In this document: positions 48,801 through 56,865 of the stretch, one piece after another
How the letters are laid out: each line of letters opens with the position of its first letter
Numbering within the stretch: position 1 is the first letter of the stretch
Source of the DNA: Carnegiea gigantea
Taxonomy: Eukaryota; Streptophyta; Magnoliopsida; Caryophyllales; Cactaceae
Reading direction: 5' to 3'
NCBI GenBank assembly: GCA_029747015.1
Contig: JAKOGI010001335.1
Location: forward strand, 62,001-126,000
DNA: 64,000 bases
Translations under genes and position numbers: made by a program
The notes under the pieces: generated by a model
What the model saw: the letters and a program-made list of their open reading frames with translations, nothing else
What the model was told of the DNA's origin: nothing
Database searches by the model: none

Positions 48801-50837
48801 CAGGAAGGGACATCTGATCAGGTCAAAAGTTCCCCTTTCTTTGTAGCTAATTGGGCGTGATCCAAAATTGACTGGTGTGAACCTTACTTGGCGAGTCCTA
48901 CTTAACTTGTTCCACGTGAGAAGTGGTGGGGTAAAGGTTTCAGATTGATTTATGAATTATGAAATACTGTTTTGTGCCCTATTGTTTTCTGCTTCTGTCT
49001 TATCATATTTAGTTATTTTCTTCTTTTCTTAGTTCCTTTTTTCCCGGTGGCTGGGGGGAGGAGGGAGTTGTACAAGTTGTATTGTACAGGACTTATATCG
49101 TAAACCTGGGTATATAGATGTGATGATGTGGCGCAATTTTGACCAAGAAAACTTCTCTTTTTTTTTTTTGGATTGGGGGACCATGGAAATAGGGGGTGAG
49201 TTTTAGAAAAGTAAGAAAAATACCATATACAGCAACCTGGGTTTGCAGACTTGGGACTACTAGATAATTTGAATTATACAGGGATGGGTGTGGGGCCTGT
49301 TCGGGGTCAGTTGAGATGCACCCATATCCAATTTCGAAAATCACACCCGTACTGATATCATACACATTAAGTTTTAGAAAATAACACCCATACCCATTGG
49401 GTTTTTTAGGTGTATGGGTTTCATTCGGGTGTACATGGGGGGTGCCAAGGGGCATCCATATTTAGCCTACCTTCAAGTAGACGGTATATTTGATGACCAA
49501 TTTCCAGTGACGTAAACCAAAACATTCCTAACTAGACCACAAAAGTTAGAATCATAGGCAAGAACTTTTGTTCGCCTGTACATATTTGGAAATTGATATT
49601 TAAGGTCAATTTATCACACGTAGAATGGCATTATGCCAAATACAATAAACAAGTGGAAAATCCAAGGATAAAATCTAACATATAGAGGACAGGTCATAAA
49701 GATTTGTCCATTGGAGTTTTTCTGTCTACTATTTGCATTGAATTTTAGCATCCCTTCCCTCTCCCCCCAAACTAGCAGATCAGGTACATAAGTCGGGTAC
49801 AGGTTTTAAAAATCTACACCCATACGCATGCTCATACCCACACCCATACCCGTACCCGTACCCGTACCTCTCTCCGGATAGTGTTCCCTTGTCCCCCATA
49901 ATGTTGGATTGTTGTTTAAATAGTTGAGAGCTGATGGGTTAAATTCAAGAACTGACGGAAACTATTTGAATCTGCTTTACTTATTTTCGTTGATGATGTT
50001 AAACAACAGGAGTGTTTTAGACTGCAGAGATTCTATTTGCTGTTTGAATTGCAATTTACACTATTTTGTGCTGTGTTCAATTTCATACTTGGTCAACAGT
50101 CTCATTCTGGAACAGTGGACTTCATCTTAATATCTCATCCGCGTAAAAGTGGTCCGAGCACGGAGTTCACAGATCATTCTCGTCTTTTTTCTCATCATGC
50201 ATGTCATTGCAGGTATAATCTATACTCAGAACAGCTTATGTCGATTTAAAGCTTTTCATGCATAGCTCGTTGACATTATTGCCTTACCTGCAGTGTTGCA
50301 AGTGGTGGTCCACTTTATTGGCTTATGGATGGGCCTCGAACAATTTACCATGATTTTTTTTCCTCTTTCTGTGAAATAAATATGAGTTTACGCATCCACA
50401 ATTCTCTAGATGCTCCGATCTCTGTGCGCGTCAACACAGGTGATTCTAGTCCCAGCACCAGCCATTCAGGTCATCCAAGCGGAGTTGCATCTGAGAATCA
50501 AACTGGATGGCATGATATCTCCTTAAGCAATGAAATTAAGGTCACTTCGGACCCTCTGGGAATCACCCGATCTGTTCGGCAATTGCCAGCCAATAGCGTC
50601 GGCCCATATGTTTGGTGTGGGTCAAGCTCTACAAAGGTCCAGTTGGCACCATTATCAACAGTGGAAGTTCCTGTCCAGTTAAGTGTATTCACTCCTGGCA
50701 CTTATGACATATCCAACTATCAATTGCACTGGGAATTGTTGCAGTCAGAGAGTGAAGCTCGTGACGCTGACTCTAGGCCGTCTTCTGGGACGTATCCGGG
50801 ACAGTCCTTCTATCTCACTGTCTTGCAGTCTACATGA
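15723..50837 (+). CDS. TRAPPC8: TRAPPC8 / TRS85 homologue, TRAPP complex subunit (28 exons)
   Basis: Joining the exons gives an uninterrupted 1274-residue protein that I recognise as the plant TRS85/TRAPPC8 family, usually about 1250-1280 residues. TRAPPC8 defines the TRAPPIII complex, which activates Rab1/Ypt1-type GTPases on early secretory and autophagy membranes (family knowledge). Exons: 15723-15885, 31665-31759, 32447-32543, 32800-32904, 33089-33251, 36739-36859, 37529-37591, 37684-37764, 37854-37948, 38042-38192, 38612-38698, 38885-39004, 39081-39209, 39289-39386, 39462-39585, 39839-39946, 40071-40212, 41908-41982, 42115-42178, 42305-42380, 42678-42860, 42951-43061, 46656-46814, 46904-47062, 47575-47799, 48648-48821, 50100-50212, 50294-50837. 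Every junction keeps phase. All introns are GT-AG except intron 21 (GC-AG). No stop or frameshift is seen, so the gene looks functional despite heavy intronic transposon load. Confidence 0.95.
16900..17960 (-). mobile_element. L1-type LINE 3' ends, two overlapping minus-strand copies
   Basis: Minus-strand reading gives the shared LINE tail (terminal phrase with TTTTGTA...GGTGTC...CTTGGTATCTCAT, then TGATTACT) twice, ending near 16915 and near 17010. Upstream of these a segment containing CCAAATAGCC...CTTCTCCATGCTA recurs about 345 bp apart (17200-17440 and 17546-17790). The distal part (about 17850-17960) matches the zinc-like C-terminal domain coding region of the better preserved LINE at 28560-28640. 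No open frame remains. Confidence 0.7.
18190..20105 (+). mobile_element. 5'-truncated L1-type LINE with 16-bp target duplication
   Basis: The identical 16-mer AATTATAGATTATATC occurs at 18174-18189 and 20106-20121, enclosing the copy. The right end has a short A run (20100-20107). Inside, an RT palm (18202-18600) shows HLLFADN and the VNLAKSAILPV block, and the C-terminal zinc-like domain (about 19500-19790) shows CMCKGDFESTGHLHGQFART. The RT active-site pair is FADN instead of FADD, and several frames are needed to follow the protein. A dead copy. Confidence 0.88.
18202..18600 (+). pseudogene. LINE reverse transcriptase fragment
   Basis: A 132-residue open piece covers the end of the palm and the thumb start. 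The GDPLSPLLF block is degraded to PFIPLLYLLVMEIF. The active site FADN is at 18457-18468, with the second Asp changed to Asn. Later pieces follow in other frames from 18658 and 19158. Confidence 0.75.
20149..21316. mobile_element. Non-autonomous hAT-type DNA transposon, 1168 bp
   Basis: The ends are inverted: CAGGGTTTTAAAACTCG at the left and, as reverse complement of the right end, CAGGGATTTAAAACGCG. The flanks ATCCTAGT (20141-20148) and ATCCTATT (21317-21324) are an 8-bp target duplication with one mismatch, the hAT signature together with CAGGG ends. The terminal 250 and 130 bp are GC-rich with repeated CGGAACGG/CGAACGG-type motifs, while the middle is very AT-rich. An inverted GATGTGGGAC/GTCCCACATC pair lies at about 20557-20641. 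No transposase frame. Confidence 0.85.
21379..21819 (+). pseudogene. LINE ORF1 C-terminal remnant
   Basis: A 146-residue frame beginning inside the element. It contains PQGVLVYSRRKKSRKANL and an acidic/hydrophobic tail. It lies just upstream of the endonuclease and overlaps its start, as ORF1 ends do in plant L1 elements. The N-terminal part with the CCHC knuckle is absent. Confidence 0.55.
21797..22510 (+). pseudogene. LINE AP-type endonuclease domain, two stops
   Basis: In one frame I see WNVRGLNCPNKQ (metal-binding Asn), ILQESKLE (Glu), GVYGPN, WCLGGDFNVIRFPSERS (GDFN), SRIDRF and TSDHFPILL (SDH). The whole catalytic set of the APE-like nuclease is therefore present. In-frame stops at 22184-22186 (TAG) and 22367-22369 (TGA) break it. 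In an active element this nuclease nicks target DNA to prime reverse transcription. Confidence 0.85.
22511..24691 (+). pseudogene. LINE reverse transcriptase, stops and altered active site
   Basis: The endonuclease frame continues with stops at 22829, 22856 and 23156, then is open for 483 residues from 23240. Blocks: TPGPDGFN (about 23172), LIPKVAGADDIKSFRPISLL, LDIEKAYDHISWSFLLAIL, GLRQGDPLSPLLFILVMESL, and LLFAEDTLVFCK. The catalytic FADD is FAED at 23879-23890, so the first Asp is replaced by Glu. The frame ends after a shift in the T8 run near 24640. Confidence 0.88.
24621..25355 (+). pseudogene. LINE C-terminal zinc-like domain
   Basis: A frame of 244 residues in a different phase from the RT frame. 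It carries KSIWKSKAPRKVCFFAW, then CSMCLEEDETADHLLVHC, the C-x2-C-x8-H-x4-C knuckle found at the end of plant L1 ORF2, and ends LAIWGATWKERNRRIF. The offset with the upstream frame is best explained by one extra T in the T run at about 24637-24644. Confidence 0.85.
26595..26900 (-). mobile_element. RTE-type LINE 3' fragment
   Basis: Minus-strand translation gives RFRWFGHVKRMPN, then in another frame MRRRGRPKKNWDEVIN. RWFGHV and RGRPKK-W-EV are characteristic of the C-terminus of plant RTE-clade LINEs. Short and frameshifted. Upstream and downstream limits are uncertain. Confidence 0.7.
27690..27910 (-). mobile_element. 3' tail of a second LINE family, minus strand
   Basis: The stretch CTAGCATCCTACAAAGGAAG ... 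CTACCACATCAAGGGAAGAA ... AAATGAAATTATCATTC is clearly related to 35490-35610 in intron 5 (AGCAAGCATCCTATAGAAAG ... CTACATCATCAAAAGAAG ... CATGAAATGATTCTTGATC). Two diverged copies in the same orientation point to a dispersed element. LINE 3' end is inferred from its flanking A/T run and resemblance in layout. Confidence 0.5.
28033..30470 (-). mobile_element. L1-type LINE, minus strand, 5'-truncated
   Basis: A T9 run at 28033-28041 is the tail. Minus-strand reading then gives the C-terminal domain region (about 28870-28560), the RT (30212-29358, 284 residues) and its upstream part (30360-30175), ending near 30470 within a NAITELGNKKAPG segment. It is the same family as the + copy at 21330-25570 but independently decayed. 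The RT site is FAKV in place of FADD (29694-29705). A 1-base deletion near 30405 breaks the PGPDGF motif. It lies opposite to the host gene. Confidence 0.87.
29358..30212 (-). pseudogene. LINE reverse transcriptase fragment (minus strand)
   Basis: A 284-residue open frame with FDIEKAYDHVSWSFLLAIL, GLRQGDPSSPLLFILVMETL and LLISHLLFAKVTLIFC. Both catalytic aspartates are gone. The thumb block GPRVNLSKSALIPIG and SSYLGLPRGASYKS follow. The next upstream frame (30360-30175) carries FSLIPKVAGADNIKLFRPIS and overlaps it with a frame change. Confidence 0.85.
31195..31395 (+). mobile_element. LINE 3' tail, plus strand
   Basis: It ends CTTGGTGTCTCATTAATGTA followed by TTCTTGATTACT and resembles the tail of the 21330-25570 copy (GTACATGGGTGACATCC ... 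TATGATTACC). Heavily truncated, non-coding. It lies only about 270 bp before exon 2. Confidence 0.65.
31665..36859 (+). CDS. TRAPPC8: TRAPPC8 exons 2-6
   Basis: These exons encode residues 55-248. Recognisable blocks are PVRTASDQPYRLQKFQLRLF (exon 2), a poorly conserved linker (exon 3, 32447-32543), SLPSWFQIFNEELIRASSF (exon 4), RDEEPINRFVDLFNTNKLPS (exon 5) and DMKSTFGSNDCQLLCINSS (exon 6). The conserved Trs85 domain begins within exons 4-5. Intron 5 (33252-36738) is the long one here and contains LINE tails. An upstream AG at 32718 could serve as an alternative acceptor for exon 4 but would bring in a stop codon. Confidence 0.93.
33700..34020 (+). mobile_element. LINE 3' tail in intron 5, plus strand
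   Basis: Contains the family tail: TCTTGTATAGTTGGAGTCAA, AGCTTAAGGGCATGATTG, TTTTGTATATGGGCGACATT, ending TTATGATTACTCC. The coding part is too decayed to read. A tandem duplication TAGTTATGTTCAACTGTTTGG / TAGTAATGTTCAACTGTTTG precedes it at about 33648 and 33680, around G-rich runs. Confidence 0.65.
34440..34800 (+). mobile_element. LINE 3' tail in intron 5, second copy, plus strand
   Basis: Same phrases as the copy 700 bp upstream: CTACGTCCTTTCAAGACTTC, GGTATAGTTGGAATCACTTG, CTTTAGGGCATGATGG, TATATGGGTGACTCCCC, ending in an A run near 34785. A direct duplication of GTTGATTCCTTCC(G/A)CTATC lies at 34490-34540. Confidence 0.65.
35455..35710 (-). mobile_element. Tail of the second LINE family in intron 5
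   Basis: It is related to 27690-27910 (see that entry) and lies in the same orientation. It ends near the phrase AATACTCTTATGTTTCTC on its 5' side. No open frame. Confidence 0.5.
37140..37250 (-). mobile_element. Possible Au-type SINE fragment in intron 6
   Basis: The stretch GGGTATGGGGAGGTCTGGAT followed by GTAAGCAGCCTCCCCTGC resembles, as I remember it, the reverse complement of the plant Au SINE body. It is too short to show both A and B boxes. Low certainty. Confidence 0.35.
37529..40212 (+). CDS. TRAPPC8: TRAPPC8 exons 7-17 (Trs85 core)
   Basis: Residues 249-647. Blocks include HIIPHMEQKIRVLNQQ, VSATRKGFRNQIKNLWWRKG, YTFSSIESQIRILGDYAFML, ALSNYRLISTDYKLDKAWKR, the MMALTYFMLDQSRKDAEYC helix, CGLWWAEMLKAREEYKEAAG, and VMLEQASYCY with KYGFHLILSGDSYKKC. 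These are the most conserved parts of the family and form a helical repeat-like, alpha-solenoid region. Exons are short (63-151 bp) and introns are compact except the last ones, a normal arrangement for this gene. Intron 16 is 39947-40070. Confidence 0.93.
40491..40680. mobile_element. MITE copy 1 in intron 17
   Basis: The ends are inverted: TGATGCTTGGTTGAAT at the left, and GTGATGTTTGGTTGAATGTC as reverse complement of the right end, followed by inner ATCAACCTTGTAA / TTACAAGGTTGTTG arms. About 190 bp, AT-rich and non-coding. A related copy follows 340 bp later in the same orientation. Target duplication unclear. Confidence 0.65.
40826..41010. mobile_element. MITE copy 2 in intron 17
   Basis: Same layout as copy 1: left GATATTTGTTAGAATGTAAT..., right reverse complement TGTAATGTTTGGTTGGATGT, with shared interior TTATGATTACATAGTTTGTGA. 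The two copies differ at many positions, so they are separate insertions or an old duplication. Confidence 0.65.
41908..43061 (+). CDS. TRAPPC8: TRAPPC8 exons 18-22
   Basis: Residues 648-817. It reads IKVDIGFRNPLQIPISVSNV, then LQNDEHLRKLIAGG, LSEVDFSLSGGETLV, VQLTVTPKVEGMLKLVGVRW, and SLPRLEGSINYLPKR. The pattern of beta-rich phrases fits the C-terminal half of TRAPPC8. For exon 18 I chose the second of two closely spaced GT sites (41983), since it restores phase and the conserved Val-Tyr-Glu-Ile-Ser join. Exon 21 ends AAG|GCACCT, a GC donor. Confidence 0.88.
44500..46350 (-). mobile_element. RTE-type LINE fragment in intron 22
   Basis: Minus-strand reading: a segment like REGEKEMFNLIIAGARRTRD and RCKEDKK near 45800-45900, an RT palm frame 45237-44965 with FKVMYKEVRISTRTLRGD and CMSFSDDFELIDETKKE, and a C-terminal RLDRIRNYVIRL-like piece near 44640-44700. 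KDMY...TRVRT and CMLFADDIVLIDETR are RTE-clade hallmarks. The catalytic pair survives as FSDD (45004-45015), but the palm-to-core stretch (QGSALSP block) is scrambled and stops are frequent. It fills half of the 3.6-kb intron. Confidence 0.78.
46656..50837 (+). CDS. TRAPPC8: TRAPPC8 exons 23-28 (C-terminus)
   Basis: Residues 818-1274. It includes LKMKISHPRFLILGSPEAL, WPLWFRAALPGSISLHITIY, RYRTLRMSYNFE, SSRLQEFLVRMDLINKTSSQ, ILAGQALSCFFKLQ, SGTVDFILISHP, WLMDGPRTIYHDF and the tail PGTYDISNYQLHWELLQ, ending in TGA at 50835-50837. Intron 23 is only 89 bp. It must be removed, because reading through leaves the conserved WPLWFRAA frame. The last exon is the longest (544 bp). Confidence 0.93.
49270..49880. 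repeat. ACCCATA/ACCCGTA-rich region in intron 26
   Basis: Clusters of the hexamer ACCCAT/ACCCGT occur in both orientations at 49280-49455 and as a near-tandem array CCCATACCCGTACCCGTACC at about 49838-49868. The intervening 350 bp is AT-rich. It could be the ends of an eroded element, but no clean TIR or target duplication can be defined. Confidence 0.45.
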
Positions 50838-53490
50838 ATCACATGTGAAACCCTAATTGCGAGAAATGCATCGCTCAGTTAAAAGTCTGGTCTTCTACTC
50901 ATCACAGATTTAGCTTGTTTAGGCTCCAAATCATTCAGCCTAGGAACGCAGATCATGGGGGTTGTGACATGAGCGTTCTAGCTTTGAACTACATACAGAG
51001 GTTCATGCACCATTGACGTAAGTCGTGTCTTTGTTTTGTAAATTGTTGTGTCTCACTCGTTGATTTTTTTTTTCCCCCCCTTTTTTGTGAGATAGGAATG
51101 TGAAAGGATTTTATGCCTAGAGTAGAGATACCAAATTCTTTCATATGCAGTGAATAACACAGGCGCAGATTTTGGGTGGAGAAGCTTCTGCATGTCAAAT
51201 TGATCTTTTTTCTGTTCGTGGCTGAGCAGTGAGTCATCTGGATGTTCTTTTGTATGACAGTTAAATGAACAAAGATGTAGACATTCTACCTTAATTGATT
51301 GTGTAACAGTAGCAAGTGAGCCCTTCCAAACACCGAAATTATTTTAGAAATCATACATGGTATGTACTTTTTTCTTTTTTCCGCATTTCTCGTACTGAGA
51401 TTTGTCTCTAACCCGTTAATTACTTTATAGGAGATGTAAGGTGTTAAAGGATTTTTAATCTAGGATTCTCTGGAGTTCTTGGCAAAAATTGCTTCTAATG
51501 TTTTGAAATTATTGAAAAATTGACACTAATTTTCTTTAATAATGCCTGTACACGCTACTAATATATGGGACTTATTCAAAAATGCGTTTGTGATCGGAAA
51601 TGGTAGGTGAAATTGTTGAAATGTACTTTTAAGAGGTTAAAACCACTTAAAATACTATGTAAGGGAAAAGTGAAATAAATTATAATTGACAGAACCGCCA
51701 GATTTACTATTGTTTCTTTCCAAACAAAACTTTCGTTGAGCCCTTTTTGTTTCTCTTTATGACTCTATCCTTCATCCTTGAGCTCTTGATCTTTTCATGC
51801 TTAGTTCTTAGGCTTTGTGCAATAAGGGGCGATAACTGATGCTTCAAGTCCTATTTGTCCCTTTCGTTCGGAAACTTGAACTCTCTAGAACCTTCTTTGT
51901 CGGCGGCTAGAGGTAGAGGGTTGGTCTTCTTACTTGTATCGTTGTTCTGGGAGTCATAGCTAGAGTCCCGCCAAATATCCTTTCCACGGCTTTGGGCGAC
52001 ATTGGGTGGCACCGGCGAGGGGCCAGCTTGCTGCTGCTGGACTCTTCAGCGAAGTCAATGTGGAGGGAGACCCATTTTTGGGAGGGGACTAAAATCTTTG
52101 CTAAATGATTTTTGCAATGGGTACCCTTTGATTCTATGCATTTCAATAGGGTTCCATAGGGATTTGTATCTTGATCGAATTCAGTCATGTAGAAAAAGTT
52201 CGCAAATTAATTTTGAAGTTTCTTACAAAATTCAAACTAAATTTAAAATCTAGGTTGGATAAACAGCAAAATGCACAGTTTAATTTTACTAGAGGCGAGG
52301 GAGGACTTTGATTATAGTGTTTTGACCATACTTTTTTTTTCTTAATTGAAGATCTAAATTAAAAGTTTAACAACCATGATTGATGAATATAATTCACTAA
52401 AACAATGAAAAGCAGATTCTACCCTCAAAAAGAAATGTCATTGGCCTCATGGACCGAAGTTGACCGAAGTTTGAAAAAAAAAAAAAAAACCAAGCTACAG
52501 TGGCCGTCGACGTGCAATTTTCTGCAACGGTGGCTGAATCCACCTCACGCGTTAATGTATTATTTGGTTTCTTTTGTCCATCATTGCCCCCTCCAACGGG
52601 TTAATTTCATTTTAAACATTTCTTACTATCTAAGAATTTCTTGTATTTCTTACATTTCAATTTCAAGACGAAACCTCCTGGTTTGCTCATCATTTATTAT
52701 TTTTCACAAAAATTTCCTCAGTCTCCTTTAGGTTATTCTGAATTGATTTAAGGTTAAAATTTACTGACTTTGATCATGAATTCGTTAGAGTGTATATCGA
52801 TTCATGATATCAATTATTATTATTAGACTTGTATAGGAAACTACTTTTATGAGAGCATCATTTTGTAAATTTTGCTAATAAATAACAATCAAAATCTGTT
52901 GTCAAAATATTTTCTTAGAGATCGCGAAATATCAAACAAATCACGTAAATAAAGAGGATGGAGTAATATATAAAGACTATTTCTCTCTCTTCATTAAGAT
53001 GACTTAGCCTAAAAACCCAGCACATATCAAAATACTGGTGTCAAACAATCATCCCTCTAAATTAAGTAATAATTTTCATGTGACTTTTTAAACGTATCCT
53101 TTGTTTTCATGAAAGACCTTTTTTTTAAAAAAATAAAAATTTCTTTTATCAGATACATAACACAGGTGTTGTAATTTTCCGAGGATAGTTCCTCCTTCCC
53201 TTTATTATATAGAAAATCCATCTCAAAATATTTGCGTCTATGAAAATTTTCCCAACTTCCATTTCAAAGTCTTCCGCCCCAATTTTCTTGACTTCTCTGC
53301 TCCTCTCCTCTGGAAGCAGTAGAAGTTGAACAATCTGCATCCCCATTTTGACGAATTCTCTCCTCTCCAAATCAACCCGCTATAACTCATTAAAATCTCA
53401 TCTCGATATTCAATACGAACCCACAAATTAAACACTCATTTCCTTAAACCCCAAAAATTTCTCAAAAAATTTATATCAAACATACTAAAA
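50838..53490. other. TRAPPC8 3' UTR and spacer to the syntaxin gene
   Basis: The first few hundred bases after the stop are T-rich and fit a 3' UTR. No AATAAA is obvious. From about 51400 onward I see no gene, RNA or element, only an A15 run near 52475 and a CTCTCT stretch near 52983. Confidence 0.5.
52967..52976 (+). promoter_or_regulatory. Candidate TATA box for the syntaxin gene
   Basis: TATATAAAGA lies about 520 bases upstream of the start codon, followed by a CT-rich stretch (TTTCTCTCTCTTC) as in many plant promoters. A weaker TTATATAG lies at about 53205. Positional evidence only. Confidence 0.3.
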
Positions 53491-53491
53491 A

Positions 53492-56400
53492 ATGAACAAT
53501 CTCCTCTCAAGCTCCTACTCCCGGAACCGGGACACCTCCGTCGACATAGAGATGGGGTCCGACCCTGGAGTAAACCTCGCCAAATTCTTCGAGGATGTCG
53601 AGACAATCAAAGAAGACTTAAAGGGCATCGATGGATTGCTTACTAGTCTGAGGGCGGCTCACGAGGAGAGCAAGACGGCCCACAGTGCTGGAGCCGTGAA
53701 GGAGCTCCGAGCCCGGATGGACCAGGACGTGAACCGGGCCTTGAAGACTGCCAAGGACATAAAGGCCCGGCTCGAGGCCCTGGACCGGGCCAACGAGGCC
53801 AACCGGGAGCTGCCCGGGTGCGGCCCGGGCAGCTCCACAGACCGGACCCGGAGCTCCGTGGTCGGGGGGCTGAGGAAGAAGATGAAGGAGAAGATGGATG
53901 AGTTTCAGGTGCTGAGAGAGAAGATTAATGGAGAGTATAGAGAGACGGTTCAGAGGAGGTATTTTACGGTCACTGGGGAGAATCCTGATGAGAAGACTGT
54001 TGATCTGTTGATTAGTACTGGAGAGAGCGAGTCCTTCCTGCAGAAAGCTATCCAACAACAGGTTTGTGTTATAATCCTCTCCATCTCGAAAGTGCATGGG
54101 AATGGAGCATATGTGATGCGAATATGTGACACAATAAAAGCAATTTATATTTTAAAGAAAATTAAATCCTTATCATGTGGGTCATCTCATGGTAAATTAT
54201 TGTAAGACAATTTTATATAAAAATTAGTATTTTTATTCATTAATATGATATCAAAGCCATCTAATTGATAGATTTTGAAATTTTTACGACGGGATAACAT
54301 ACTTAATAATTGAGAAATTTCAAGTTTGATGCTAATTAGAAACCAACTAGGTCATTTATTGAATGTAACATGGATTATTTTTAATTCTAAACCTGGGTGC
54401 TCTTGAACTACGAATTGTTTCCTCAATGGAATACATGAGCGTCTTGTTGCAATCTTCAAATTTCCAATACAAAAGTCATTGACATGAGAACATGTTAGGT
54501 TATCTAATATGTTTTTTCAATTTTTTGATCTAGATAGAATAAAGAGTCGAATCTTATCTTGTGCTAAAATCTCTAATGTTTAATATGAACAGTTATATCT
54601 ACAGTAATATGGAATTATATATGAAGGATAACATTGTATCTCTGTTTCAGAATCTTGATCATGCTCGGTTTGGAGGTCAAATACATAAGAAAATGGGGAA
54701 AGTGTTTTCATTATGTGGACTAATTTTGATGGACTTGCTCAATCTAAGTTTGATGGACTTGTTCAATCTTATCCTTGAAATCCCTTCTATTCAAGATAGA
54801 TACCTTTGGTGGGGATAATATGGCTACTAACAAACGGGGGACGGGGGAAATTGGCAAATTTGCTAACAAGGTTGGCTTAGAAAAGTCAGATATAAAGGAC
54901 GTGTTAGTATTTTAGGAAATTCTTTGTCGATTACCCTAATAAACTCACTAGAAATATTGAATGCTTCATTGCTTATTTCCTAAGTAAAAGTCAAAACTCA
55001 AATATAGATTCCGCTTATTGCTTGCCTGCCTGATTTTGACTTTGAACAGTTGAACTCCAATATGTGCAATTTTCATTCAACCAAGCTTGAGTCTTGACGA
55101 GAGACTATTTCTTTTTTTTTCCCCTTTTTTTTTGGGGAAAAATTCTAAAGATAGTACATTACAATGGAGCTAAGAAATTAAATTTTGGAATTTGATATAT
55201 TTAAGATTTCAATCTTAGCAACTAAGTCAAAATTTTATTTACTTAACTGTGAGACCATATATACAAGATAATTATGTGAATTGCAATAGAAGTCCAAAAA
55301 TCGAGAATATAAAGTGGCTAAGAAAATAAAACTTACATAATAGTCTACCATAATGTATTTGGCATTTGAGGGCAATTTCTTATATGCTCCCACGAGCACA
55401 TGCTCTCATTGCTTACATATACATATTTTTTTACACATGTATTTGTCATGTATTAATTTTTAATATATATTTACTGATGTGGCTATTAAGAGTATATGCT
55501 TCTATGAGTATGATATACATATTGGTATTTGAGGGATATAAATTTACAAATAAATTAGCTACTTCAAGTTGCACTTATATCAACATAATTGGATGGAATA
55601 TTTGAACGGATAGCTTAGATTAAATTATGTGAAAATTTGGTGTCAATATTATCCGATAAATTTGTCAAGAAGATATGATCTTGCTAACAGTGACACTAAT
55701 GCATCGAATCATAACATTTCGATGCGAGGATGTTTACACAAAAGTAGTATTAGGGTATAGACCTCTTCAGAAGGCCTCTTAGTTTCTCGTACACCCCAGA
55801 AAATTGGGTTTTGGGGGGGGGTTGCTAAAAATAAAAATATGTTATGAAAAGAGAATAATATATATATCGATCACACAAATTTTGGTTGATTCAGTTTCGA
55901 TAGACAAGCCTATATGAGGTCCATTTCCATGTAATTTTATGAGCTCTATCGTAACATGCAGTCTTGGGAATGTGATGCCATTATATAGATGCACCGCCGT
56001 ATCATAACATGCACAACAACAAAAACAAAAAAAGAAAAGTACCTCTTCTGTCAGAAATAGCACAGAGATTATTAGACAAATAAGAATCAAAATATATGCA
56101 ACCTAATCCTTGGTAAGTATAGAAACTCTCCAGAGCATCATGTGTCTTTGTCAGATATACACTCTCTGGGGACTCTCACACATATGTGGAACATATAGAC
56201 AATGAAAAGGAATTCGGCTTTCTATTTATAGTTGTAGAATGTACACAATATGATCAATTTGCTGTTGTTCTCATCCAAGCACAACTCTTTCCAACGCTAA
56301 AAATATTAAAAAAAAAAAAATTAAGCATGCATAGATAATAAATAAGTATTTTCTCATCAATACGTGTCCACTGGAAGTATCGTACCCTAAATTTTTGAAA

Positions 56401-56865
56401 AAAACATATGTCTGCTTGTGAGTATCATATCGTATCCATATCACATACTGGCGTCTGTACTTTCAAAGCATATCACGTACTGAATGAGTTAACCTACATT
56501 AAAAGTTGAAAACAGATGGTCATGAATGCTCTTTGCTACTTAAAATGCAGGGGAGGGGACAAATCTTAGACACAATAGCGGAGATTCAAGAGAGGCATGA
56601 CGCTGTCAAAGACATCGAAAGGAACTTGAACGAGCTACACCAGGTGTTTCTTGATATGGCGGTGTTGGTTAATCAGCAAGGTGAGCAATTGGATAATATT
56701 CAGGCTAACGTGGAGAGAGCCAACTCCTGGGTTGATCGAGGGACACAACAACTCAATACTGCAAGGAAGCACCAGAAGAATACTCGGAAATGGACTTGTT
56801 TTGCCATAATTTTGCTCCTCATCATTATTCTGGTCATTGTCCTCTCTTTGCATCCATGGTCTTAG
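53492..56865 (+). CDS. SYP12: Syntaxin of plants, SYP12 clade (plasma-membrane Qa-SNARE), two exons
   Basis: Exons 53492-54061 and 56551-56865 join in phase 0 to give 294 residues. Residues about 28-150 form the N-terminal Habc bundle (NLAKFFEDVETIKEDLKGID ...), and GCGPGSSTDRTRSSVV with ETVQRRYFTVTGENPDE is the conserved linker. Residues 203-265 form the SNARE motif with zero-layer Gln233 (NQQGEQLDNI). A membrane anchor spans 272-290 (CFAIILLLIIILVIVLSL) with a short HPWS tail. Qa-SNAREs of this clade drive vesicle fusion at the plasma membrane (SYP121/PEN1 immunity and growth, SYP124/125 pollen tube). The linker resembles SYP121 to SYP125 most. The exact paralogue is not decided. The single intron (54062-56550, GT-AG) carries no recognisable element. 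Exon 1 is strongly GC-rich compared with its surroundings. Confidence 0.93.
54062..56550 (+). other. Intron of the syntaxin gene
   Basis: 2489 bp, donor CAG|GTTTGT, acceptor AAAATGCAG. AT-rich, with a T/C run at about 55109-55136 and an ATGGACTTG..TCAATCT duplication near 54729-54768. Small reading frames in it show no family resemblance. Confidence 0.75.

Noticed and set aside
53618..54097. Minus-strand 159-codon frame opposite syntaxin exon 1
   Set aside because: It is a shadow of a GC-rich exon with strong sense-strand homology. Leu/His-rich sequence is typical of antisense frames.
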